Source: Isoptericola luteus (GTDB lineage: Bacteria; Actinomycetota; Actinomycetes; Actinomycetales; Cellulomonadaceae). Taken from it: a stretch of DNA of 53,203 nt. The notes below the pieces were generated by a model. The model did not search any database. It saw only the letters and a list, made by a program, of their open reading frames with translations, and was not told the DNA's origin. The position numbers and the translations under genes are program-made. Shown here piece after piece: positions 34,857 through 42,966 of this stretch; position 1 is the first letter of the stretch; every line of letters starts with the position of its first letter. The stretch spans positions 85,975-139,177 of the forward strand of contig NZ_JAIXCQ010000010.1 in assembly GCF_020297055.1 (NCBI RefSeq), written 5' to 3'.

Positions 34857-34972
34857 AGAGGCTCCCCGCCGAGATAGAGAGGCTCCCCGCCGAGATAGAG
34901 AGGCTCCCGCGCGTACTCCGTACGTCGCGGTCCGCCCTCTCTATCTCGGCTGGGAGCCTCTCTATCTCGGCG
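34848..34972. repeat. 21-bp repeat array: three direct and two inverted copies
   Basis: CCGAGATAGAGAGGCTCCC occurs at 34848, 34869 and 34890 with a 21-bp period. Reverse-complement copies lie at 34935-34950 (partial) and 34952-34972. The centre (GCGCGTAC...GTACGTCGC) is itself a small palindrome, so the block can fold into a long hairpin. It occupies the whole gap between the convergent HAD and map genes and probably works as a two-way terminator; an expanded dispersed repeat is the other possibility. Confidence 0.88.
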
Positions 34973-34980
34973 AGGTGCGC

Positions 34981-35763
34981 TCAGCGACGGGCCGTGAGGA
35001 CCAGCGGGCCGTCGTCGGTGATGGCGATGGTGTGCTCGCTGTGCGCGCCGCGGGACCCGTCGGCGGACCGCAGGGTCCAGCCGTCGGGGTCGGTGTAGAT
35101 CTCGTCGGTGGTCTCGAGGAACCACGGCTCGATGGCGATGACGAGCCCGGGCTTCAGCGGGAATCCGCGCCCGGCGCGCCCGTTGTTGGGCACGTGCGGG
35201 TCGCCGTGCATGGTGCGGCCGACGCCGTGCCCACCGAAGTCGGTGTTGATCGAGTAGCCGGCGGCGTGCGCGACCTTCGCGATGGCGGCGGAGATGTCGC
35301 CGACCTTCTTGCCGGGGCGGGCGGCGGCGATGCCCGCCTCGAGCGCGATCTCGGTGGTCTCGATGAGCTTGGAGTCCGCGGCGGCGCGCTGCGGGGTCGC
35401 CGAGCCGCCGACGACGAACGACACGGCCGAGTCGGACACCCAGCCGTCCACCGACGCGGCGAAGTCGATGCTCAGCAGGTCGCCGTCGCGCAGCGCGTAG
35501 TCGTGCGGCAGGCCGTGCAGCACGGCGTCGTTGACCGACGTGCAGATCACCTTGCCGAACGGCATCGCGCCGAACGACGGGTGGTAGTCGATGTAGCAGG
35601 ACTCCGCGCCGCGGTCCTTGATCATCGCGTGGGCGACGGCGTCCAGCTCGAGCAGGTTGACCCCGACGGCCGCAGCGGCACGCACCTCGGTGAGCACCTC
35701 CGCGACGAAGCGGCCCGCGGGGCGCATCTGCTCGATCTCTCGCGGGCTCCTCAGCTCGATCAT
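34981..35763 (-). CDS. map: Type I methionine aminopeptidase
   Basis: Removes the N-terminal methionine from nascent proteins. Metal ligands are present: Asp in SIDFAASVDGW, Asp in VSDSAVSF, His in GHGVGRTMHGDPHVPN, Glu in AIEPWF and Glu in GAHSEHTIAI. Length 260 residues, type I, without a zinc-finger extension. Start IELRSPREIEQMRPAGR fits the family. The gene stands alone, convergent with the serS-HAD pair and divergent from the ABC importer. Confidence 0.96.
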   Translation of the reverse strand: MIELRSPREIEQMRPAGRFVAEVLTEVRAAAAVGVNLLELDAVAHAMIKDRGAESCYIDYHPSFGAMPFGKVICTSVNDAVLHGLPHDYALRDGDLLSIDFAASVDGWVSDSAVSFVVGGSATPQRAAADSKLIETTEIALEAGIAAARPGKKVGDISAAIAKVAHAAGYSINTDFGGHGVGRTMHGDPHVPNNGRAGRGFPLKPGLVIAIEPWFLETTDEIYTDPDGWTLRSADGSRGAHSEHTIAITDDGPLVLTARR

Positions 35764-36000
35764 GACGGTCCTTCCAGGTGGTGCGTCGCGTGGCGGATCA
35801 CGGACGAGACGGTTTCTGGCACCAGGGTGTCACGGATCGTCACCGAGTCGTGACCATGAAACGTGTTGCGGGAACTTGCACCGAGGGCCAGAGGTGCGGT
35901 CGACTCAGGACAGGGGCAAGATCCGAGGTCAGGGGTGATTGAGGATCAGCCCGGCAACAGCCCGTATCGACGGACCACAGAGCAGTGGAGGGGTTTGGCC

Positions 36001-37386
36001 ATGACCAGACGAACGACGACAGCACGACGCCGCATGATGGCGGTCGCAGCCGGCGGGGCGGGTCTTGCGCTCGTCCTCGCCGCCTGCAGCGACCCGGACG
36101 GTGAGGGGGGCGCCGCCGACGAGACCACGTCGGCCGGCGGCATGATCGACTGCGCGCCGTACGAGGAGTTCGGTGACATCGACGGCAAGGAGGTCGACGT
36201 CTACACCTCGATCGTCGACCCGGAGGGTGCCACCCAGCAGGCGTCCTACGACGCCTTCGAGGAGTGCACGGGCGTCACCGTCAACTACGAGGCGTCGCGC
36301 GAGTTCGAGGCGCAGCTCCTCGTCCGCCTCCAGGCGGGCAACGCGCCGGACATCGCCTACCTGCCGCAGCCGGGCCTGCTCAACACGATCGCCAGCGACT
36401 TCCCGGACGCCATCAAGCCGGCGCCGACGCAGGTCGCGGCCAACGTCGACGAGTTCTTCAACGAGACGTGGAAGGGCTACGGCACGGTCGACGGCACCTT
36501 CTACGCCGCACCGCTGGGCGCCAACGCCAAGTCGTTCGTCTGGTACTCGCCGTCGATGTTCTCCGACGCGGGCTACGAGGTCCCGACCACGTGGACCGCG
36601 CTGATGGACCTCACCGAGAAGATCCACCAGGACACGGGCGGCCAGGTCTGGTGCGCCGGTGTGGAGTCGGGCGACGCCACGGGCTGGCCGGGCACCGACT
36701 GGATCGAGGACATGGTGCTGCGCACCGCGGGCCCGGACGTCTACCAGCAGTGGTACACGCACGAGATCCCGTTCGACGACCCGCAGATCCTCGAGGCGTG
36801 GGAGGCCGCAGGGCAGATCCTGCAGAACCCGGACTACGTGAACGCGGGCCTGGGCGGCGTCGACTCGATCGCCACGAAGTCCTGGACCGACGCCGGCAAC
36901 GGCATCCTCGACCAGCAGTGCTGGATGCACCGTGCGGCGAACTTCTACATGACGCAGTGGCCGGAGGGCACCGAGGTCTCCGAGTCCGGTGACGTCTTCG
37001 CGTTCTACCTGCCGACCGACCAGACCGACGTCCAGCCGATGCTGGGTGGCGGCGAGTTCGTCACCGCCTTCGCGGACCGTCCCGAGGTGCAGGCGTTCCA
37101 GACCTACCTCTCGAGCGCCGACTGGGCCAACGAGAAGGCCAAGGCGACGCCGGCCGGCGGCTGGGTCAGCGCGAACAACGGGCTGGACCCGGCGAACCTC
37201 GCCACCGAGTTCGACCAGTACGTCGCGGGCGTCCTGTCCGACCCGAACACCGTGGTCGCGTTCGACGCCTCCGACCTCATGCCGGGCGAGGTGGGTGCCG
37301 GGACCTTCTGGCGGGCCATCGTCGAGTGGCTGACGGGGTCCTCCGCCGAGGAGGTCACCGCGCAGGTCGAGAACAACTGGCCGTGA
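36001..37386 (+). CDS. Carbohydrate ABC importer, solute-binding lipoprotein
   Basis: A 461-residue extracytoplasmic binding protein. A basic N-terminus (MTRRTTTARRR) and hydrophobic segment end in the lipobox LVLAACS, so Cys30 would be lipidated. The mature part shows the family 1 (maltose-type) pattern: VDVYTSIVDPEGATQQASYDAFEECTGVTVNY, LLVRLQAGNAPDIAYLPQPG, GTVDGTFYAAPLGANAKSFVWYSPSMF, and a Trp-rich C-terminal lobe. It probably binds an alpha-glucoside or other oligosaccharide. ATG at 36001 follows GGAGGGG. First gene of an importer operon with two permeases. Confidence 0.92.
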   Translation: MTRRTTTARRRMMAVAAGGAGLALVLAACSDPDGEGGAADETTSAGGMIDCAPYEEFGDIDGKEVDVYTSIVDPEGATQQASYDAFEECTGVTVNYEASREFEAQLLVRLQAGNAPDIAYLPQPGLLNTIASDFPDAIKPAPTQVAANVDEFFNETWKGYGTVDGTFYAAPLGANAKSFVWYSPSMFSDAGYEVPTTWTALMDLTEKIHQDTGGQVWCAGVESGDATGWPGTDWIEDMVLRTAGPDVYQQWYTHEIPFDDPQILEAWEAAGQILQNPDYVNAGLGGVDSIATKSWTDAGNGILDQQCWMHRAANFYMTQWPEGTEVSESGDVFAFYLPTDQTDVQPMLGGGEFVTAFADRPEVQAFQTYLSSADWANEKAKATPAGGWVSANNGLDPANLATEFDQYVAGVLSDPNTVVAFDASDLMPGEVGAGTFWRAIVEWLTGSSAEEVTAQVENNWP

Positions 37387-37495
37387 CACCGCACGTCCGC
37401 GCGGGCGGCCCGGGCCTCGTGCCCGGGCCGCCCGCGCGGACCGCGCCCGGGGCCCCGGTGTTCGATCCCCGCCCCACCCCCGGAGGAGCTCGCCG

Positions 37496-38488
37496 ATGAC
37501 CGGGGTGCGGGGACCCGGGACCTCGACGACGGAGAAGTTCGCGGTGATGCTGGTCGCGATCGCTCTGTTCGTCGTCGTGATGGGACTGATCCTGTTCGCT
37601 GTCGACAGGCCCAAGCGCATCCCGTCCTGGGTGGTCGCGCTGGGCTTCGTCGGCCTCCCGCTGGCGTTCCTCGCCTACGGCCTGGTGCGCCCCGGCCTGA
37701 TCACGCTCTACCAGTCGTTCTTCAACCGGAACGGCACCGAGTTCATCGGCTTCGACAACTACGTGCGGGCGTTCACCGAGGGGCAGTTCCAGCACGTGCT
37801 GCTGGTGACCGCCGCGTGGGTGGTCCTGGCCCCGCTGCTGAGCACGGTGATCGGACTCGGCTACGCGGTCCTGGTGGACCGCACCCGGTTCGAGAAGCTC
37901 GCCAAGGCCCTCGTGTTCGTGCCGATGGCGATCTCCATGGTGGGCGCGTCGATCATCTGGAAGTTCGTCTACGAGTTCCGTCCCGACCAGGTGAACATCG
38001 AGCAGATCGGGCTGCTCAACCAGGTGCTCGTGTGGGTGGGCCTCCCGCCGCAGCAGTTCCTCATCTCCGAGCCGTGGAACACCGGGTTCCTCATCGTCGT
38101 GATGGTCTGGATCCAGACCGGTTTCGCGATGACGGTGCTCTCGGCGGCGATCAAGGCGATCCCGGACGACATCACCGAGGCCGCCCGGCTCGACGGGCTG
38201 CACGGCATGGGGATGTTCCGTCACATCACGGTGCCGAGCATCCGGCCGGCGCTCGTCGTGGTGCTCACCACGATCGCCATGGCGACCCTCAAGGCGTTCG
38301 ACATCGTCCGCACGATGACAGGCGGGCAGTTCGGCACCCAGGTGGTGGCGAACGAGTTCTACACGCAGGCGTTCCGGCAGGGGAACCGCGGGCTGGCCGC
38401 AGCGCTGGCCGTGCTCCTCTTCCTGCTGGTGATCCCGATCATCGCCTACAACGTCCGGCAGATGCGCCAGTCGGAGGAGATCCGATGA
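37496..38488 (+). CDS. Carbohydrate ABC importer permease (MalF-like)
   Basis: A 330-residue inner-membrane permease. Hydrophobic segments are distributed as in CUT1 permeases: two N-terminal helices, a periplasmic stretch with SFFNRNGTEFIGFDNYVRAF, and then the core. The EAA loop, which contacts the ATPase, is DDITEAARLDGLHGMGMFRHITVPSIRPAL (near residue 223). Two extra helices at the N-terminus fit the MalF side of the pair. It starts at ATG 37496 after GGAGGAG and overlaps the next permease by 4 bp. Confidence 0.92.
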   Translation: MTGVRGPGTSTTEKFAVMLVAIALFVVVMGLILFAVDRPKRIPSWVVALGFVGLPLAFLAYGLVRPGLITLYQSFFNRNGTEFIGFDNYVRAFTEGQFQHVLLVTAAWVVLAPLLSTVIGLGYAVLVDRTRFEKLAKALVFVPMAISMVGASIIWKFVYEFRPDQVNIEQIGLLNQVLVWVGLPPQQFLISEPWNTGFLIVVMVWIQTGFAMTVLSAAIKAIPDDITEAARLDGLHGMGMFRHITVPSIRPALVVVLTTIAMATLKAFDIVRTMTGGQFGTQVVANEFYTQAFRQGNRGLAAALAVLLFLLVIPIIAYNVRQMRQSEEIR

Positions 38489-39432
38489 CCACCACCCCCA
38501 CGCCCGGCCCGAACGTCGTCGTCCCGGCCGCCGACGAGGGCGCACCGCGGACCGAGCGCAAGCTCACCCGGCTCGAGAAGCGCGCCATCGCGACGAAGGG
38601 CCGGCTCAGCTCGCCCTGGGCCTCCGGCATCGCGATCGTCATCGCGATCCTGTGGACCATCCCGTCCCTGGGCCTGCTGATCACGTCGTTCCGCCCGGAG
38701 TCGGACATCCGGCGCACCGGCTGGTGGACGGTGCTCACCGGCAACGCCGACCTCACGATGGACAACTACAACGAGGCGTTGTACGGGAACAGCAACGACC
38801 TGGCCACGTTCTTCGTGAACTCGTTCGTCATCACGCTCCCCGCGGTGCTCATCCCGATCACGCTCGCGCTGCTGGCGGCCTATGCGTTCGCGTGGATCAA
38901 GTTCCCGGGTCGCAACTTCCTGTTCGTCGCCGTGTTCTCGCTGCAGGTGGTGCCGCTCCAGATCGCGCTGGTGCCCCTGCTGAGCGACTACGTGAACTGG
39001 AACGTCAACGGCAGCTACTGGACGGTGTGGCTGTCGCACTCGATCTTCGCGCTGCCGCTGGCGATCTTCCTGCTGCACAACTTCATGAAGGACATCCCAC
39101 CGTCCCTGGTGGAGGCGGCCCGCGTCGACGGCGCGGGGCACGTGAAGATCTTCTTCCGGGTGCTGTTCCCGCTCCTGGTGCCGGCGATCGCCTCGTTCGG
39201 CATCTTCCAGTTCCTGTGGGTCTGGAACGACCTGCTCGTCGGCCTGACCTTCGCCGACCCGAAGTACCAGCCGCTCACGGTCGCCATCGCGGAGATGGCC
39301 GGCTCCCGCGGCGGAGACTGGTACCTGCTGTCCGCCGGCGCGTTCATCTCGATGATCGTGCCGCTGGTGGTGTTCCTGGCCCTGCAGCGCTACTTCGTGC
39401 GCGGGATGCTCGCCGGGGCGGTCAAGGGCTGA
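38485..39432 (+). CDS. Carbohydrate ABC importer permease (MalG-like)
   Basis: A 315-residue permease partnering the upstream gene, with six membrane helices after a ~45-residue cytosolic N-terminus. The EAA loop is PPSLVEAARVDGAGHVKIFFRVLFPLLVPAI (near residue 210). The C-terminus ALQRYFVRGMLAGAVKG is typical of MalG-type subunits. No nucleotide-binding subunit gene follows, so the importer must use an ATPase encoded elsewhere, as CUT1 systems served by a shared MsiK-type ATPase do in Actinobacteria. A strong two-way terminator follows. Confidence 0.92.
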   Translation: MTTTPTPGPNVVVPAADEGAPRTERKLTRLEKRAIATKGRLSSPWASGIAIVIAILWTIPSLGLLITSFRPESDIRRTGWWTVLTGNADLTMDNYNEALYGNSNDLATFFVNSFVITLPAVLIPITLALLAAYAFAWIKFPGRNFLFVAVFSLQVVPLQIALVPLLSDYVNWNVNGSYWTVWLSHSIFALPLAIFLLHNFMKDIPPSLVEAARVDGAGHVKIFFRVLFPLLVPAIASFGIFQFLWVWNDLLVGLTFADPKYQPLTVAIAEMAGSRGGDWYLLSAGAFISMIVPLVVFLALQRYFVRGMLAGAVKG

Positions 39433-39448
39433 GCCACGTCCCGCCGGG

Positions 39449-39493
39449 ACGACGACGGCGGCCCGGGCGAGGTGCCCGGACCGCCGTCGTCGT
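39449..39493. terminator. 20-bp stem terminator between the ABC operon and DUF805 gene
   Basis: 39449-39468 pairs with 39474-39493 with one mismatch around a 5-nt loop. It is placed between convergent genes and probably works in both directions. Confidence 0.8.
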
Positions 39494-39503
39494 GCAGGGT
39501 CGC

Positions 39504-39965
39504 TCAGGCGGCGACGGGCGCGGCCGAGGGGGCCTGCGCCAGCTTGGGGTCCGCCCCGTACTGGTTCGCGCCGACGGTGCCCGGCGAGGCGCACATGACG
39601 ATCAGGATGATCGCGCCCACGAACGGGATCAGGGAGAGGAACCAGAAGAGCCCGGACTTGTCCTGGTCGTGGAGACGGCGCACCGTCACGGCGATGGTGG
39701 GCAGCGTGAGGGCCAGGCCCACGAGGCCGGCGACGCCGTAGACCGCGAGGCCGCCACCCAGGGCGGCGCCGGAGATCTCGCCGGTCACCGGGTCGATCGT
39801 CGCGCTGGCGACGCTGCCGGCCATGACCACGGTGAGGACGATCGACAGGATCGCGCCGATGATCGCCTGGAAGAGGAACCAGAACCAGAACTCGGAACGG
39901 CGCGCACGCCCGGAGAACGTGGCGTACTGGGAGAAGACGGACTTGACTGCGTCCGGGAATGACAT
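39504..39965 (-). CDS. DUF805 small membrane protein
   Basis: A 153-residue membrane protein with four hydrophobic segments. The conserved DUF805 opening YATFSGRARRSEFWFWFLFQAIIGAILSIVL and the mid-protein TVRRLHDQDKSGLFWFLSLIPFVGAIILIVMCASPGTVGANQYG are both clear. The latter (RRLHD..KSG) is the family hallmark. Function unknown. ATG at 39965 has GAGG upstream and opens at MSFPDAVKSVFSQYATF; the longer open frame upstream is not conserved. Stands alone, convergent with the ABC importer. Confidence 0.92.
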   Translation of the reverse strand: MSFPDAVKSVFSQYATFSGRARRSEFWFWFLFQAIIGAILSIVLTVVMAGSVASATIDPVTGEISGAALGGGLAVYGVAGLVGLALTLPTIAVTVRRLHDQDKSGLFWFLSLIPFVGAIILIVMCASPGTVGANQYGADPKLAQAPSAAPVAA

Positions 39966-40121
39966 CGGGATATACCTCGTGTGCTCAGGGACGTCGGCGA
40001 CGTCACGGGTGGCGCCGGTCGACGCCGCCGTGAGCGTAGAGGGTCCGTGCACCTGGCGTCCAGGAACCCGTCACATCTTCTCCAGGTTCACGCCCAGTTC
40101 ATGGCCGGTCCCTCACGGGTC

Positions 40122-40157
40122 CATGACCAGACGCACGACCAGACGCATGACCGGTGC
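40122..40157. repeat. 12-bp triplicate, intergenic
   Basis: Three 12-bp units (CATGACCAGACG, CACGACCAGACG, CATGACCGGTGC), the last degenerate, lie in the gap upstream of the EamA gene. They could be slippage products or a regulator-binding cluster. Confidence 0.5.
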
Positions 40158-40192
40158 CGTGATCAGGGGAGGGGCTGCCGCGGCGGCGAACG

Positions 40193-40198
40193 TACACT
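40193..40198 (+). promoter_or_regulatory. -10 box for a probable leaderless EamA transcript
   Basis: TACACT ends 6 nt before the GTG start at 40205, with no ribosome site between. No clear -35. Confidence 0.4.
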
Positions 40199-40204
40199 CC
40201 GTGG

Positions 40205-41077
40205 GTGTCGCCCCTGAGCCCCCGGCCGCGCGCCGGCACCGACCGGGTCCCGGCCCCGGCGATCTTCGCGGTCTCGGGCCTCACCCTCTATGTCGGCGCG
40301 GCCGTGGCCGTCGGGCTGTTCGACACCCTGGGTGCCCCGGCGGTGAGCTGGTGGCGCATCGTGCTGGCCGCCGTCGTCCTGCTCGCCTGGCGCCGGCCCT
40401 GGCGGCGCACGTGGACCCGGCGCAGCCTCGCCGCCGCCGGCCTGTTCGGCATCGTCCTCGCCGCGATGAACATCGCGTTCTACGTCGGGATCGACCGTCT
40501 CCCGCTCGGGGTGGGGGTCGCCATCGAGTTCGTGGGGCCGGTCGCCGTCGCGGCGGTCACCGGGCGGGGCTGGCGGGAGCGGGTCGCGATCGCCGTCGCC
40601 GCGGCGGGCGTCGTCCTGCTGGCCGGCGTGACCCTCGAGTCCGACCTGCCGCGCGAGGACGTGGTCGTCGGTCTGGCGGCGCTGCTCACCGCGGCGGCGT
40701 GCTGGGCCGGCTACATCGTGCTCGGCAAGCGGGTGGCGGGCGCAGGCGCCGGCATCGACGGTCTCGCCGTGGGGATGGCGGCCGGGGCGGTGGTGTTCGC
40801 GCCGTTCTTCGGCGCCTCGGTGGGGCAGGTCGTGCCCGACCCGGGGCTGCTGCTGTTCCTGCTCGTCGTGGCGGTCTGCTCGTCGGTGGTGCCGTACGTG
40901 CTCGACCAGGTCGTGCTCCGCCGCGTGGGCACGGCCACGTTCTCCGTCCTGCTCGCGATGCTGCCCGCGATCGCGGTGCTCGTGGGCGCCGTGGTGCTGC
41001 GCCAGCTCCCGACCTGGCCCGAGGTCACGGGCCTGGTGCTGGTCTCCGGCGCCATCGCGCTGACGGCCCGGTCGTAG
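40205..41077 (+). CDS. EamA/RhtA-type drug/metabolite transporter
   Basis: A 290-residue transporter with ten hydrophobic segments arranged as two EamA repeats. The first repeat (GLTLYVGAAVAVGLFDTLGAPAVSWWRIVLAA, IAFYVGIDRLPLGVGVAIEFVGPVAVA) resembles RhtA-like exporters of threonine/homoserine. The second includes YIVLGKRVAG, CSSVVPYVLDQVVLRRVGTATFSVLLAMLPAIAVLVG. Substrate unknown; amino-acid or metabolite export is the family's usual role. GTG start at 40205. Confidence 0.88.
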   Translation: MSPLSPRPRAGTDRVPAPAIFAVSGLTLYVGAAVAVGLFDTLGAPAVSWWRIVLAAVVLLAWRRPWRRTWTRRSLAAAGLFGIVLAAMNIAFYVGIDRLPLGVGVAIEFVGPVAVAAVTGRGWRERVAIAVAAAGVVLLAGVTLESDLPREDVVVGLAALLTAAACWAGYIVLGKRVAGAGAGIDGLAVGMAAGAVVFAPFFGASVGQVVPDPGLLLFLLVVAVCSSVVPYVLDQVVLRRVGTATFSVLLAMLPAIAVLVGAVVLRQLPTWPEVTGLVLVSGAIALTARS

Positions 41078-41091
41078 CCCGCCGTCGTCGG

Positions 41092-41793
41092 CTACAGGTA
41101 CTGCCCGGGGGACGGGCGGCCGTCCTGGGGCCCCGGCCTCTGCCCATGGGCTGCGGACTCCCCGTGACCGCCCGGACCGAACGGCGCAGCGCCCGCCCCG
41201 GGCGGCAGCGCACGCCGCATCTGCGAGAGCTGGGCCTGAGCGGCCATCTGCTGGGCCACCAGGGCGGTCTGGATGCCGTGGAACAGCCCCTCCAGCCAGC
41301 CCACGAGCTGCGCCTGGGCCACCCGCAGCTCCGCGTCGGACGGCGCGCCGTCGTCCGTGAAGGGCAGCGTGATCCGGTGCAGCTCCTCGACGAGGTCGGG
41401 CGAGAGCCCGTCCTCGAGCTCCGTGAGCGAGCGTTCGTGGATCTCCGCGAGCCGCGTCCGCGCGGCGTCGTCGAGCGGCGCGTCCCGCACCTCGTCGAGC
41501 AGGCGCTTGATCATGGAGCCGATCCGCATCACCTTCGCCGGTTCCTCGATCCGCGAGGCGTCCTCGGCGTCCGTGGCGTCCCCGACGTCCTCGACGTCCT
41601 CGACGTCGCCGGCATCTTCCGGGGAGCCGGTCGAGACCTCCTCGTCCCCGGTCGTCTCACCCCTCGGCGCGGCCGTCCCCGGAGCGGGTGAATTTTCGCC
41701 GTCGGTGACCCGGTCGCCGTCGGGCGTGACGACGCGTCCTCGCCCGGTCTCCACCTGGTCGTCCTGCTCGTTGCTCGGGTCGCTGTGGGTCAT
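41092..41793 (-). CDS. bpa: Bacterial proteasome activator (Bpa/PafE)
   Basis: A 233-residue ATP-independent 20S proteasome activator, which in Mycobacterium forms a dodecameric ring and feeds unfolded proteins into the core. The conserved helical core lies at ~85-205 (AKVMRIGSMIKRLLDEVRDAPLDDAARTRLAEIHERSLTELEDGLSPDLVEELHRI, AQAQLVGWLEGLFHGIQTALVAQQ). The C-terminus ends GQYL, the docking motif for the 20S alpha ring. The N-terminal ~80 residues are acidic and contain a DVEDVEDVGDATDAED repeat. No proteasome, Mpa or Pup genes are in the window, so the partner core must be encoded elsewhere. Confidence 0.93.
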   Translation of the reverse strand: MTHSDPSNEQDDQVETGRGRVVTPDGDRVTDGENSPAPGTAAPRGETTGDEEVSTGSPEDAGDVEDVEDVGDATDAEDASRIEEPAKVMRIGSMIKRLLDEVRDAPLDDAARTRLAEIHERSLTELEDGLSPDLVEELHRITLPFTDDGAPSDAELRVAQAQLVGWLEGLFHGIQTALVAQQMAAQAQLSQMRRALPPGAGAAPFGPGGHGESAAHGQRPGPQDGRPSPGQYL

Positions 41794-41850
41794 AGGACCC
41801 AGTCTGGCCCGGACCGCCGATGCGGGCTCCGCGGGAGCGCGTGCGGGGCG

Positions 41851-42828
41851 CTACGGAACGAGCAGCACCTTGCCGAACGGGACGCCCGACTCCAGCAGCT
41901 CGTGAGCGCGGGCCGCCTCGTCCAGCGGGATCCGGGCGTGCACGACGGGGCGCAGGCGACCCTCGGCGACCATCGGCCACACGTGCTCGCGGACGGCGGC
42001 CACGAGAGCGGCCTTCTCGGCCGCGGACCGGGACCGCAGGGTCGTGCCCGTCACCCAGGCGCGCCTGGCCATGAGGGCGCCGAGGTCGATCTCGCCGCGC
42101 GCCCCCTGCTGGAGCCCGATGACGACGAGGCGCCCGCCGGTCGCCAGCGCGCGCACGTTGTCGCGCAGGCCACAGGCACCGAGGACGTCGAGGACGACGT
42201 CGGCGCCGCGCCCCTCGGTGGCGGCCCGCACGGCCTCGACCACGTCCTCCGCGCGGTGGTCGACCGCCACCTCGGCGCCCAGCCCGAGGCACCGCGCGAC
42301 CCGCTCCGGGCCGCCCGCCGTCGTGATCACGTGGGCGCCGAGCGCGGTCGCGAGCTGGACCGCGACGCTGCCGACCCCGCCGGAACCGCCCTGCACCAGC
42401 ACGTGCTCGCCGGCGCGCAGCCGCGCGGTGTCCACGAGGTTGGTCCAGGCGGTGCAGGCCGCCTCCGGCAGGGCCGCCGCGTCGACCAGGTCGACGCCCT
42501 CGGGAGCGGGGAGCACCTGGGTGCCCCGGACCACGACCTGCTCGGCGTAACCGCCTCCCTCGAGGAGCGCGACGACCCGGTCGCCGGGCCGCCAGGGCGA
42601 ACTTTCGTGGCCGGCGCGGCGCACCGTACCCGAGATCTCCAGGCCCGGCCATGCGGGAGCACCGGCCGGAGGAGGGTAGTGTCCGGTGCGTTGCAGCAGG
42701 TCAGCTCGGTTGATCCCGGCAGCAGCGACGTCGATGAGCACCTCGTCAGGGCCTGGTTCGTCCAGGTTCACCCGAGATGAGGTGAGTTTCGCCGGACCGC
42801 CTGGTGCCGATATCGTGACCGCTCGCAC
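41851..42828 (-). CDS. NAD(P)H-quinone oxidoreductase (zeta-crystallin/PIG3-like)
   Basis: A 325-residue medium-chain dehydrogenase/reductase without zinc ligands. An N-terminal GroES-like domain ([50 protein letters not shown]) is followed by the Rossmann domain ([33 protein letters not shown]). [10 protein letters not shown](x)G(x)YPPP is the PIG3/TP53I3-like quinone oxidoreductase signature. It would reduce quinones with NADPH. GTG at 42828 is the plausible start; the open frame further upstream is antisense to the conservon kinase. Divergent from cvnA across 138 bp. Confidence 0.9.
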   Translation of the reverse strand: [325 protein letters not shown]

Positions 42829-42966
42829 GCTGAAAGAGCCTAACCTGCGACGTCGAGACTTGCTCGGCGTCGCGCGGCACCCGAAGCGTGCGGACCTTAC
42901 CGAAGGGCGACGGGGTCGACGACCGTCCCCGCTCCTTCGACGACATTGGGATGGAGAGAGGTTCAG

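Noticed and set aside
34848-34972. Possible CRISPR array
   Set aside because: The repeats are contiguous with a 21-bp period and include inverted copies; there are no spacers and no cas genes.
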